A DNA stretch of 64,000 bases, taken from Physella acuta (taxonomy: Eukaryota > Mollusca > Gastropoda > Physidae). The notes under the pieces are model-generated. The model was not told the origin of the DNA. It was given only the letters and a program-made list of their open reading frames with translations, and did not search any database. Shown in pieces: positions 45,867 through 56,951 of the stretch. Every line of letters starts with the position of its first letter. Within the stretch, counting starts at the first letter, position 1. A program made the position numbers and the translations under genes. The stretch covers positions 92,501 through 156,500 of the forward strand of contig NW_026732290.1 in the NCBI RefSeq assembly GCF_028476545.1, written 5' to 3'.

Positions 45867-46263
45867 TTAACTGCTTCTAAAGTGGATTGGGCTAGTCCTA
45901 TATTTTTATTTTTTTTTTATTACTAATTTTATTATTCTGGCGAAATAAGCGTATGTTTTTATATAAAAAATATAATTCATATATAAAGCTCTTTATTTTA
46001 AATAACAAATCAAATTTATCTATCTAATTCTAATAAAAAAATAAATTATAAAAATAAAGAAATGTTAGTGGCTTTTTAAAACCTTGGAATTTTTTAAAAT
46101 TTTAACTTTTGGCTATTCCATCTCAAAGGGTTGCCGACCCCTGCGTTACAGTTACTATCTTATGTTTGTCCCATTTAAAGGGATCCAAAATTAATGGTTG
46201 ATTTAGTAAGTTAATAAAACCAGAAGTATTATTTGAAAATATTTTTTTTATACTTAATACTTA

Positions 46264-46500
46264 TAGAAATAGTTAAAGTGTTTCTATTTCTAATTAAAAG
46301 AAGCATTTACGTTATTGTTATATTTATATAAATTTGTACACATTTTTTATTTTACGTTTTAAACCAGCTGTAATAATTTTTAATAAACCAACCATTGTAT
46401 ATTTCTTGTATATCTTACATTATTTTATTTTAATATTTATCATTTTCATATGAGTTACACCCCATGTTTCAAAATTGATGTTAATATTTTGGTAAGGCCC
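46264..46500 (+). repeat. tandem ~1.04-kb repeat, unit 3 (partial)
   Basis: AATAGTTAAAGTGTTTCTAT, TTTGTACACATTTTTTATTT, CCCCATGTTTCAAAATTGAT and GTTAATATTTTGGTAAGG correspond to the first 240 bp or so of units 1 and 2. Similarity is lost after about 46495. Confidence 0.8.
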
Positions 46501-46584
46501 AAAATGCGACCAAAAATTAAAATATACTTTGTGTGCACTTGAGAATGATTTTGTAAAAAAAAACAACACAGATCTACAACTACA

Positions 46585-46640
46585 GCAGTGGCGTAGCCAG
46601 GAAGGTCTCATAGGGGGGGGGGGTTAAAATGTTTCCATCT
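46585..46640 (+). mobile_element. left end of a GGCGTAGC-group element
   Basis: CAGTGGCGTAGCCAGGAAGG then a poly-G run. The right end is not found; a long TA array follows directly. Confidence 0.45.
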
Positions 46641-47964
<1,324 letters not shown>

Positions 47965-47972
47965 AATAACGG

Positions 47973-48200
47973 CAGTGGCGTAGCGAGGTCGGGTATCACC
48001 CGGTGCGGCACTTAATGGTGTCACCCCCCCCCCCCACAAGTTTTCGATTTGCACCCCCCCCCCCCTCAAACTTTCGATTTGCAGCCCCCCTCAAGTTTTT
48101 CTCTATATATTTTGCGATTTTTTGCCTTGGTGTCACCCCCCTAAATGGTGTCACCCGGTGCGCTCCGCACCCCCGCCCCCCTCCCCTCGCTACGCCTCTG
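47973..48200 (+). mobile_element. hAT-type MITE, CAGTGGCGTAGCG ends, perfect TSD
   Basis: Begins CAGTGGCGTAGCGAGGTC and ends CCCTCGCTACGCCTCTG. Flanked by a perfect octamer AATAACGG (47965-47972, 48201-48208). Body: GTATCACCCGGTGCGGCAC, TTAATGGTGTCACC, poly-C blocks joined to TTTCGATTTGCA, TTTTTTGCCTTGGTGTCACC and GGTGTCACCCGGTGCG. The best intact copy of this subtype. Confidence 0.94.
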
Positions 48201-48208
48201 AATAACGG

Positions 48209-48455
48209 TATCCAGGCATAAGGTCTACACACTCGTAATTGTTTTAATGCTATTAGACAGCACATAGACCCAACTCCACCGAATGTATACAACTCATTTA
48301 GTAATACTAAGCTTGCTCTTTGTGGCTGGTAGCTTCCTATTTATAATCATGTACAAGTGCCAATCAGTGCCATGATTTAAGAAAAAAAATACCCGGGTTT
48401 TAAATCGGCTTGATATATCGTAATGACCCAATTTAAAAAAAACTTTAATATACAT
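48209..48455. other. non-coding spacer
   Basis: Nothing recognised. Confidence 0.4.
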
Positions 48456-48690
48456 CTGTCATACAAAGATCTTTAGTTAATACCGTTATACAAATTTCTT
48501 TGGTTAATACCGTTCTACAAAGATCTTTAGATAATACCGTTGTACAAAGATCGTTAGATAATACCGTTCTACAAAGATCTTTAGTTACTACCGTCATACA
48601 AAGATCTTTAGTTTCTACCGTTATACAAAGATCTTTAGTTTCTACCGTTATACAAAGATCTTTAGTTAATACCGTTATACAAAGATCCAA
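48456..48690 (+). repeat. 27-bp minisatellite, about eight copies
   Basis: Unit ATACAAAGATCTTTAGTT + AATACCGTT with variants. As 27 is a multiple of three, frames stay open on both strands (for example 48445-48720 on the minus strand) and give nine-residue repeats; I read this as a repeat, not a gene. Confidence 0.93.
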
Positions 48691-49600
48691 TACGATACCA
48701 TACAAACGTAATTGTATCAAAATGCCAAAACAAAATTTGTGTTAATATCTGTCATAATCGTAGCGCATATTCATTAATATATTTTTAAATATGACGTCAT
48801 CATCCGTCCCATAATCTAGACCTGCAATCATCTGGCCAAGGTGAAGGTCGTGTTTGTTCCCGTCATGCTCTGTAATTGCCGGAGCTTTAGAATCAAAGAC
48901 ATGTAAACAACTGAGCAGCCGTTAAGCTAATTGGCGATGCCATTAATTTTGTTGGATTTGAGGAATTTCATGATATGAATCAGTTTTGATTTCTAAATTT
49001 TTGTTTACTGTTGGTTATTAGTTGAGTCTGAATGAAAGAGCATATCCGAAAATTTTAACCATGAAGAATTTGACTTCTGAGGATATGTCTAATGATCGTT
49101 CCTTGGAATCATCTCTCTAGCACCTGAGGAGTTTTAGAATGAGATTAGCATTAAGGGAATTAGGTGTTACACCTCTCAACCCTGGGTTGGGTGGGGGAGG
49201 GGGTGGGGGTGATTTATTAAGCAGTGAGTAGTAACGGTGAACTGCGGGGGTAGAGTTGTTGTAGGGTAGTTTGGTTACAATTAAATTTACAAAGCCTTTT
49301 ATGAATAGAAGCCATTGTCAGCATAGTTGTGTGTGTTGGGGTGGGGGGTGGGGGTGGGGTGTTATAGTTCATCCGTCTGAGTTCAAGCAAAGGTCGGGTA
49401 ATCATTTGTTATTTTGTTCTCAGTCAAAGCTGTTGAAGCAATCATTTATTAAATAATTAACAACAAGAACTGTTTAAATAATGTGTCATTATAGTTAGAC
49501 CAATGATCTCATTTAAAATCATATCACTCAACAACCAAATAACACTAGTTATATACTATGGAGATACTCCTTCATCAAACTTGTTTTATAATAGACAGAT
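48691..49600. other. non-coding stretch
   Basis: No feature apart from G-rich runs at 49190-49210 and 49335-49360. Confidence 0.4.
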
Positions 49601-49802
49601 CAGTACTTCTTAAACTGGGTTCGATCGAACCCCAGGGGTTTGGTGAAGCAGTCTCATGGGTTCGGCGGAGGTCCAGACACCCACCTGACTCATATGGTTA
49701 AGAAATTGACTTCGTCAGTGCGGACGATAAAAAGATTAAGAATGGTTAGCGAATACGCATATAAAACTGGTGGGTTTCGGTACTTCCTTAAAAATTTAGA
49801 AC
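49601..49802 (+). mobile_element. SPIN-like hAT MITE, copy 2
   Basis: CAGTACTTCTTAAACTGGGT, GGTTCGATCGAACCCCAGG, TTCGGCGGAGGTCCAGACA, CCTGACTCATATGGTTA, TCAGTGCGGACGATAAA, TTAGCGAATACGCATA, AACTGGTGGGTTTCGGTAC. The right terminus is eroded (TTAAAAATTTAGAACAATA) and is followed at once by another element. Confidence 0.82.
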
Positions 49803-49806
49803 AATA

Positions 49807-50043
49807 GAGCTTGTAAGTAGGTCACCATCTTCTCGTTCTCGTATTTGCCTGCTAGTATATCTTAAATAAAAAATTGTATTCAATCGGTAAAAAGAAATAG
49901 AAAAGTTTCCCTGCTATAGTTAAGTCACTTAAAATCGTAAATGGGAATCATGGTAAAACATTTATTTTGTTCGAAAATTTAAATCTCTCTCTGGCTGACG
50001 AGATTTCGAATTTTATGCGAGAGAAACCGAGACTTACAAGCCC
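49807..50043. mobile_element. GGGCTTGTAAGT-family DNA transposon, copy 2
   Basis: Begins GAGCTTGTAAGTAGGTCACC and ends ACCGAGACTTACAAGCCC. Internally TTAAGTCACTTAAAATCG and GGCTGACGAGATTTCGAATT correspond, in reverse orientation, to parts of 43434-43662, so it is the same family inverted. Target duplication is not clear. Confidence 0.78.
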
Positions 50044-50754
50044 CATTGTTGTAGATTTATCACCATTGTAAAGAATGTGCCCATGTTAATTCAATGTCAG
50101 TATCACGCAGTTGCTTTTATTGCGATAAAAACTAAGTAAAAAAATCGCAAAACCATACTTGTGACAAAGAATTCAAATCACCTATTTTTATTTCCATATC
50201 TTGTTGATTTCTATTTAGGAAACAACATGTTTCTGACGATGCGCGGTGGCTTAAAAAACAAACATTTTTACAGCATTGTTTATGGATTAGGCGACTAGTT
50301 ACTTCCCTTGCACCACGGCATTCTTCCATCCGTTCTCATAGAAACCGGTTCGGCTGTTCACCGCCAGCAAACGGATGGATCCGTAACGACCTCGCTGAAT
50401 TTTCCTCACGACAAAACACAATTTGACACTAGGAAAAACAATCGTTTTCCCTTAACTGCTAACTGTCTCTGTTTTTTTTAACCATTGCAAAAAGAATGTA
50501 AAAAAAAATTCTCTAGCATAAAGAAAAAAAAGAATTTTTTGTTGATGATGCACTTCTTGCTGATATTGTCAAAACAAAGGCGTTTGGAGCGCGGTTGTAA
50601 TCAGGGATGTTTTGACAACTTAACAAAACACGGGTAGATAGCTGACATTTACACTATGCTAATCCCTTATGTGTCACTCACAATCTAATTCTTGTCACAA
50701 TAATGTATCGCCATATTTTTAATGTTACAAAACGTCTCGTAATCTTTCTTATGT
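50044..50754. other. non-coding stretch
   Basis: AT-rich, no recognised feature. The 65-codon minus-strand frame at 50132-50329 has no domain. Confidence 0.4.
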
Positions 50755-51170
50755 AACGAAAGGCCTAGCACCTTATTTCATGAAAGAAAAAGTCTAGCAA
50801 ATTATGTTATGTTAGAAAAGGTCTAGCACTTTATTTCATGTAAGAAAAAGTCTTTCAGTTTATTTCATGTAAGAAAAAGTCTAGCAATTTATTTCACGTA
50901 AGAAAAAGTCTAGCAGTTTATTTCAAATAAGAAAATCTTGCAGTTTATTTTATATAAGAAAAATCAAGCAATTTATTTCATGTAAGATTAGCTTTAGCAC
51001 TTTATTCCATGTAAGAAAAGGTCTAGCACTTTATTTCATGTAAGAAAAGATCTAGCACTTTATTTCATGTAAGAAAAAGTCTAGCACTTTATTTCATGTA
51101 AGAAAAGATCTAGCACTTTATTTCATGTAAGAAAAAGTCTAGCAATTTATTTCATGTATTAAAGGTCTTA
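50755..51170 (+). repeat. 29-bp minisatellite, about 14 copies
   Basis: Unit AAGAAAAAGTCTAGCA + CTTTATTTCATGT with 29-30 bp spacing. The middle units (50930-50990) are the most degenerate, while the units at 51000-51140 are nearly identical, with an alternating GTCTAGC/GATCTAGC variant. Confidence 0.93.
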
Positions 51171-51214
51171 TAATTTATTTGAGTACGATTAATACTAGAC
51201 TCTAGGTTTATAAA

Positions 51215-51430
51215 GGGGGTCGGCACGGACGGGTCAAGCTCATAGTTACCTAATTACAATGTCCCGAGTTCGAACCCCTGGCAGATGAGGCTCGATAGCT
51301 GAGGACAGCAATTCGTCTAGGATATAAAACTCCAACATTAAACAACTTCTGCTTTCTAGGCTGTTCGTGGCTGGACAAATTCTATGGAAACAAATCCAGA
51401 AAAAAAAGGCTGAAATATCGACACGTAAAT
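51215..51430 (+). mobile_element. possible second tRNA-headed SINE family
   Basis: GGTCGGCACGGACGGGTCAA and GTCCCGAGTTCGAACCCC look like a tRNA-derived start with B box GTTCGAACC. The following GCTGAGGACAGCAATTCG, CTTTCTAGGCTGTTCGTGGC differs from the main SINE body. An A-run lies at 51401-51409. Single copy here, so the call is tentative. Confidence 0.4.
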
Positions 51431-52165
51431 GTGTTACAATTAAGAACGAAAAAATAAAGGCCGAACTGAGGTTTGGAGTTAATTATAACGTTGCTATATT
51501 ATTACCGGCTATTTTAGCAACTCGATTATAATTGCACCGCTATTTTAACAAGGAACGACATCACCTGACCGCGCTTGATACGCGACACCAACACTCTACT
51601 CTGAACCCCGATTGGGCCTGGATAAATTACAGGTTCATGTTTCACTCCGGTAGGTGTCGCCCTTGTCATCATCTCCCTTTGTTTCCCCAACCTGCCCCGT
51701 CTTGAAGACATGCGCATTAAGGCGATCGATTAATAATCATCGGTTAAAAAAAATAAAACAAACCTTGCATGATTTTTTTTTCCTTCTGTTTTTATTAGAT
51801 TTCCGTGTCGCTATTTTCTACACCGCGTGTCTTAAAATAGCGTCCATTTTGCGAGTCCTAAAAATAGAAATAGCAGTTTTCAGTTTCAATGACTCAAAAA
51901 TTCCGAAAAATATTTCAACTGAAAAAATAAAAGAAATAGGAGAGAATAATACGTAAAATCTAAAAGAAATAGTAAACAGAATCGAGAATTATTTGTTTTT
52001 TATTGATTGGAAACTCCTTAAACTGCACGTCTTGAACTGCATAAGCACTTAATCCGCCGTATATTTTTTTAAACCAGATAAATCGCAACGAAATATATTA
52101 AACTCGAAAAACTAATTACACCATAAAGACCTTCCTGTTGCTAATTCTGCCCAGGCTGAATTTGT
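51431..52165. other. non-coding stretch
   Basis: No recognised gene. Frames at 51526-51717 (minus) and 51654-51956 (plus) lack domains. Confidence 0.35.
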
Positions 52166-52260
52166 AGTTTCCGATGTTTGTTAACATGGGCGTTTGTTAA
52201 CTTGGGTGTTTGTTAACATAGGCGTTTGTTAACTTGGGTGTTTGTTAACATAGGAGTTTT
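52166..52260 (+). repeat. short degenerate repeat around GTTTGTTAACATGGGC
   Basis: About five 16-19 bp units alternating GTTAACATGGGCGTTT and GTTAACTTGGGTGTTT; loose echoes (CATGGGAGTT, TAGGCGTTTG) continue to about 52450. Confidence 0.8.
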
Positions 52261-52931
52261 TTTTAACTAGGCCACGACGCCCCATCGTTTGTTAACATGG
52301 GAGTTTAAGACATGAGAGTTAGAATGGGTCTCCAGATGTAGGCGTTTGTATCACGTTTGCAAACAGACGTTTGCATGGGTTTTCAGGTAAAAGTATCTGC
52401 AGATATTGGCCTTAAAAATATTTTTAAAAACATAGGCGTTTTTTATTCTTGAGCGTTGGATAAGGTAGCATACAGAAAAATTTTTAAACGTCAACGACCG
52501 TAACAAAGATAGACGTCCATAGACGTCTAGAACCTCAACAAGCATAGACGTCAATCTGTTAGGGCTTTTTGTAGGCATGAAGCCCATAGGGCGTTTCAGA
52601 TTTAGGCGCTCTCAGCTTTCATTACCCGTGTCGTCAACCTTCCTATAAGGCTCTTTGTTTGCCTCGGGAAACAATGGACGCACGCCCAAAGAAGTAGGAT
52701 GCCATTATCGTTTGTGTGTGTGTGTGTGGTGCGGGATCTGTTTTGGCTGATACTTTCTATTTTAGCTGCTTTAAGCAAGCACCAGAGTTTCATCTCTCGG
52801 GGCCGCGTACCTGGGTGTCAAATGAAGAGAACATGGGTTGCCTAGGCGACATGATTCCACTTTCAGCCTTTCTACTGTTATGTTTAAAGTTAAAGTATTG
52901 AGGTGTATTCGAATACGATGATACGGTCAAA
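52261..52931. other. non-coding stretch
   Basis: Nothing recognised. Repeated TAGACGTC words at 52505-52550. Confidence 0.35.
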
Positions 52932-52939
52932 TGTGTAAT

Positions 52940-53139
52940 CAGTGTTTCTTCCAGACTTTTTACTCCGGTGGGGCACTTGAAATTTTCGGAGGGGGGGGGG
53001 CGGTTGACTTTCTTCGGGGGGGGGGGGGGGCAGACACTGTTAAAAGTATATATTTTCTATACAAATTATATAAATTTCATTTCGTTCGGGGGGGGGGGGG
53101 GGGGGGGGGGGGTAGAAGAGATGCCTGGAAGAAACTCTG
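52940..53139 (+). mobile_element. TTTCTTCC-family hAT MITE, copy 4
   Basis: Begins CAGTGTTTCTTCCAGACTTT, ends TGCCTGGAAGAAACTCTG. Flanking TGTGTAAT (52932-52939) and CGTGTAAT (53140-53147) match at 7 of 8. Core AAAGTATATATTTTCTAT and poly-G blocks present. Confidence 0.93.
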
Positions 53140-53373
53140 CGTGTAATACCGTTGGTATCGATACAATTAAAACTAGAAGTTACTACTGACAGTTTTTCCC
53201 GCACAAAGACCTATAGTTTCCCCACACAAAGACGTATAGATTCCCCAAATAAAGATGTATAGCTTCCTCGTTCACTATCACACGATAGCGCTAAAAAAAC
53301 GACCTATAACATATAGAAGTGAGGGCGTTGGCCTATTTGAACTCTAGAGTTGGTTCACACGATTGTATTAACC

Positions 53374-53582
53374 CAGGGGTCGGCAACCTGCGGCTCGCGA
53401 GCCGCATGCGGCTCTTTTGATATCAAGATGCGGCTCTCCAGCTCCTTGAACAAATACTAATAATCTTAAGAATAAAATAAAATATTTGAAATAAAAAAAT
53501 ATGTTAGTGGCTCTTTAAAACCAGGGAAATTTTGAAAATTGTAACTTTTGGCTCTTCCGCTTCAAAAGGTTGCCGACCCCTG
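53374..53582 (+). mobile_element. hAT MITE, CAGGGGTCGGCAACC ends, perfect TSD
   Basis: Begins CAGGGGTCGGCAACCTGCGG, then GCTCGCGAGCCGCATGCGG, and ends AAAGGTTGCCGACCCCTG. Flanked by a perfect octamer TATTAACC (53366-53373, 53583-53590). It is the compact 209-bp form of the element at 44899-46143; the end fragment at 2211-2320 is a third family member. Confidence 0.95.
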
Positions 53583-53689
53583 TATTAACCATACGGAAGC
53601 CTGTGTTCTGACTTATCCGGTTTAATCGCTTTGTTGAAGGGTTACTGCTGGCTGTCTTGATGGGAAGGTATTTGAAATGTTTTGAAGGA

Positions 53690-53818
53690 GGGGTGTGGTG
53701 GGGGAGTGTGTTATGGGGGTGTGGTGGGGGAGGGTGGTATGAGGGTGTGGTGGCGGAGTGTGTTATGGGGGTGTGGTGGGGGGGTGTATGGGGGTGTGGT
53801 GGTGGAGGGTGGTCTTGA
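53690..53818 (+). repeat. 27-bp G-rich minisatellite
   Basis: About five units of GTGTGGTGGGGGAGTGTGTTAT-type sequence. The Pro/His-rich part of the minus-strand frame at 53515-54003 is a translation of it. Confidence 0.85.
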
Positions 53819-54352
53819 TAGTACGCCGTAGAAAAAAATATCACACGAAAATAATCATAGAAACATAATTGGATAAAAATCACAACAACAAAACATATAG
53901 AACAACAAAAATCACCGAAACTAATGACAGAAAAATACCACAGAAAAATAAAACAAAGAATATCACAGAACAAATCACCTACACAAATGAACCAAAAAAA
54001 CAAGAAAAATCGCGGAAAAAAAGAATGAAAGATTGAGAGTAATTTTATGAAAATATTTGCAGACGATTGAATGCAAAACGATTCATTTTAATACAGGGTA
54101 TTTAAATGTTAAAAACGTCATTAACATAAGTTTTATAATTGTATTCTTCACCACTATCATTAATAGGCCCTAATTCTTTCTCAAGAAAATAGCCGCATTT
54201 TTCATGCCTAGAGATATACACATTTACTGGCCATCACTCCATTTTTTTTCAAACACTTGAATTGATACATTTTTTTTATTATTGTGGTGAAGTATCATTT
54301 TAAAAATACCTACAACATTTACAGACAAAACGCAGACTAATAATTCATACAC

Positions 54353-54814
54353 ATGAACGCGATAACAAGGCATCCACGTATGGTAAATACAAGAATAAAA
54401 ACTTACGAGTGCAACTTAAAACATCAACAACACAGTATCAGCTGTCGATGGCCGAATACGTTTGGGTCGGCACTTTGTGCAGACGACAAAGCCAGACAAA
54501 TCCTGCCTGTTGTTGTCGGGATACATAACCCAGTTATCTCGAGTACATTAAACGTCGCACATTGCGAAAGAAATAATAAAACACAAAACACATTATTCAA
54601 TTTTTTAAATTATTATTTTTTTAATCAGAACGAACCGATTTTTTTCAAGGCCTGGTTTCTCTGTAGTGCATTCAGTTTACGCCGAGGAAAAAAAATCAAA
54701 TTCAAATTTGCGTTTTGGTTTTATTTAATCTGTTCAAACCAATTGGCAGCGAAATTTAATTTGTTTCGTGTTTATTCCAGATTGATTTTTGTACGCGTGT
54801 TAAACACGGGCTAA
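54353..54814 (+). CDS. unrecognised open frame of 153 codons, doubtful
   Basis: The longest frame on the plus strand that is not in a repeat. Not recognised. Near the middle it reads FGSALCADDKARQILPVVVG; the 'ADDKAR' phrase recalls a block in some uncharacterised transposase-like or DUF proteins of molluscs, but the rest is Phe/Lys/Asn-rich and looks like chance translation of AT-rich DNA. No splice context or homologue can be judged here. Confidence 0.15.
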   Translation: MNAITRHPRMVNTRIKTYECNLKHQQHSISCRWPNTFGSALCADDKARQILPVVVGIHNPVISSTLNVAHCERNNKTQNTLFNFLNYYFFNQNEPIFFKAWFLCSAFSLRRGKKIKFKFAFWFYLICSNQLAAKFNLFRVYSRLIFVRVLNTG

Positions 54815-55001
54815 GCTAAACTAGTCTTGACAGAACTCTTGTAAGTTCAGATGAATTAGCTGACGTCATATTCACCCCGGGACTGTAATAAGAGGCTACT
54901 ACAGCTTCGCTTTTTCAATAAGCTATGTATGAGCTATACCAATACGGTTATAACGTGCATCACAAATTAAGTTAATGCTGTGGGTGTTAGCGGTCTGAAT
55001 A
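54815..55001. other. non-coding spacer
   Basis: Nothing recognised. Confidence 0.4.
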
Positions 55002-55089
55002 GGGCTGGTAAGTAGGTCACCAACCAGTTCTACGGCTCAATAAAACCTGCATGAGCCAAAGAACTGATTGTTGACCTACTTACCAGCCC
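55002..55089. mobile_element. 88-bp foldback element of the GGGCTTGTAAGT family
   Basis: An almost perfect palindrome: GGGCTGGTAAGTAGGTCA on the left, its complement at the right end, arms of about 38 bp with four mismatches, and a short loop around ATAAAACCTGCA. Flanked by TA on both sides. The outer 20 bases match the right end of 43434-43662 and the left end of 49807-50043. If transcribed it would form a microRNA-precursor-like hairpin. Confidence 0.88.
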
Positions 55090-55092
55090 TAT

Positions 55093-55232
55093 TGGCCAGT
55101 CGGTCTACCGGAAAAAATCCTGGTGGGCCCCGAGGGAAAAATCTCAACGGGCCCCTAGGGATGTTACTGTAATCATGGATTAGGAGTCCCCTTTGAAAAT
55201 TTCCTCTTGGACACAGCCAGTTTACCCCTGGG
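55093..55232 (+). mobile_element. possible hAT MITE fragment
   Basis: Left GGCCAGTCGGTCTACCGG and right GACACAGCCAGTTTACCCCTG, with GTGGGCCCCGAGGGAAAAAT and ACGGGCCCCTAGGGATG between. Ends of the CAGGGGTAAACTGGC style are common in hAT MITEs, but the inverted repeat is weak and no duplication is clear. Its left edge is next to the foldback element. Confidence 0.35.
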
Positions 55233-56565
55233 TGTTAGGTATATGGTCAAGTTTTGGACTAGAATTAGAGCTGTTTAGTGCTGAATTAAGTGTAACGTTG
55301 TAGACTTTTATTTTTAGGTTTTAGGTAGTGACTATATGGCTTACGGTTCCAAATAAGGTTAATTTAATAATTAGTTAAGGTCTCAGGCCTTATGTTTTGT
55401 TGTTGAAATAAGGTTATCATATAAGAAACAATTAAAGTTTGTGGTTATGGGTGGATAGAAAAGCCACACAGCCCCCCCCCCCCCAAAAAAAATCCTTAAA
55501 AGATAACTAGTTAAAGCTAAATCTGCTATTCATTTCATTGTTGTTTGTAAACAAAAACACGTGTTTAATCATTAAGTTCATTCAGATATACTTACTAATG
55601 AAGCATGTCTGCTTTTCGTCGTTGTTGTTTCCTTACCTCACATTGAAGTTCACAACCTTCCTTTTAAGCACGTAAGAGTGCAGATATCTAAGCAAGGGCA
55701 GATAATGTCGTCTAATCTTTTCATTAAATCTGTATCATCCCTCCTTTGATAACAATAAGATTCAACCCATACATTAAAAAATAGATAACAAAAACAACTT
55801 TTATTGGCTACGTCACGATCTCACGTGTCGAGCTAACGCATGCGCAGTAAAGGCTTTTAAAAGAAAGGTTTTGAAGAGAGAAAAAATGTATTGTAATAGA
55901 TCAATGGCCTATATAAATTTTTTTCTATCTTTTAGAGTTCACTCTTTCTAGATAAATCGTCAATTCATTTGCCAGGTGTTTCGAGAATAATGTTTTGTAT
56001 CCCTCGAGGAAGAATGTTTTGTTTGTTTAGATAATCTCGACGCCGGGGAATGTAGAACGAGTTAGATGCATGCGAGATCAAACGCGAACTGTTCCACCCC
56101 CGTGTTTATTGGGGGTCGTCACGTGGGAAAATAAAATACGGTACTTTTCCGGTATGGAGTTTTTAAAAGAAGGAGAATGGAATGGATGGTATGGAAGGGG
56201 AGAGAGGGGGGCAGGTTTTGTTGAAGTGGAGTTGGATGGTGAAGAGGTTAGGAATCTGATAAATAATATTTACATCAGGTACCGCACTTAACATATTTTA
56301 AGAAGATTCCCGTGGCCTTCGTATACCTGGAGAGGAAGCTAATGTTCTTCGCATTACTAGCATAAGTCTATGATCTATACCTTAGTAACGTAAGTCAATG
56401 ACCTTTACCTCGCGGACAATGAGGGGTCAAGGTTTTCACGTGAGTGATCAATGTTTACGTACTTTACTTGACTGACAGGAGGCGTGCGGCCCAGACGTAA
56501 ATGACACAAAAGGACGTGGGGGGGGGGAGGAGTTTTCTCTGACATGTGGGTAAGTGAAATTGATC
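55233..56565. other. non-coding stretch
   Basis: No recognised gene. A poly-C run lies at 55471-55484. Frame 56070-56291 (73 codons) has no domain. Confidence 0.35.
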
Positions 56566-56738
56566 TGATTGTCATGGATAAATGACCGCCATCTACCTGA
56601 CATGGATCAATGATCGCCGTCTACCTGACATAGATCAATGACCGCCATCTACCTGACATGGTTCAATGACCGCCATCTACCTGACATGGTTCAATGACCA
56701 CCATCTACCTGACACGGATCAATGACCTTGCAAGTTGG
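56566..56738 (+). repeat. 28-bp minisatellite, about six copies
   Basis: Unit AATGACCGCCATCTACCTG + ACATGGATC; the last unit fades into unique sequence at about 56735. Confidence 0.9.
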
Positions 56739-56784
56739 CTTACAAAATGTCAATTAATCCTTAAAGACCTGAAACAAAACCATT

Positions 56785-56951
56785 GGCAAGATCAGTGAGT
56801 CAGTCTCAGGGGTTCTCTGGAGGTCAAGACACACCTGACTCATATGATTCACGATCCAAACTTGTCATTGCGGACGATACAACTATTAAGAAGGGTTCAG
56901 TGAATGCGCATAAGAAACTGGTGGGGTATCTTCAAAAAGGTTAAGAAACAC
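56785..56951 (+). mobile_element. SPIN-like hAT MITE, copy 3 (left end missing)
   Basis: Starts inside the element at GTGAGTCAGTCTCAGGGGTT, then TGGAGGTCAAGACACACCTG, ACTCATATGATTCACGATC, TCATTGCGGACGATACAAC, AAGAAGGGTTCAGTGAATGC, GCATAAGAAACTGGTGGGGT and AAAAAGGTTAAGAAACACT. The internal part is the least diverged of the three copies and agrees best with what I recall of SPIN. Confidence 0.85.

Larger units (their letters stand above)
44899..46143 (+). mobile_element. hAT element, GGTTGCCGACCCCTG ends, 1,245 bp, with TSD and nested DNA
   Basis: Begins CAGCGGTTAGCAACCTGCGG, GCGAGCCGCATGCGGCTC, and ends TCAAAGGGTTGCCGACCCCTG-like sequence; flanks CGTCACAG (44891-44898) and CGTTACAG (46144-46151) agree at 7 of 8. 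The ends match the 209-bp copy at 53374-53582, but about 1 kb of extra DNA lies between them. It contains a fragment of the surrounding tandem unit (45150-45287) and a possible retroposon (45540-45866). No transposase frame survives. Confidence 0.87.
43966..46263 (+). repeat. tandem ~1.04-kb repeat, unit 2 (split by a hAT insertion)
   Basis: Same block order as unit 1. It is interrupted at 44899-46143 by a hAT element; its sequence resumes at 46152 with GTTACTATCTTATGTTTGTC, CCATTTAAAGGGATCC, as in unit 1 at about 43867-43895. Net length is about 1,045 bp. Confidence 0.88.

Noticed and set aside
48445-48745. nine-residue repeat proteins on both strands
   Set aside because: The 27-bp minisatellite keeps both strands open because its period is a multiple of three.
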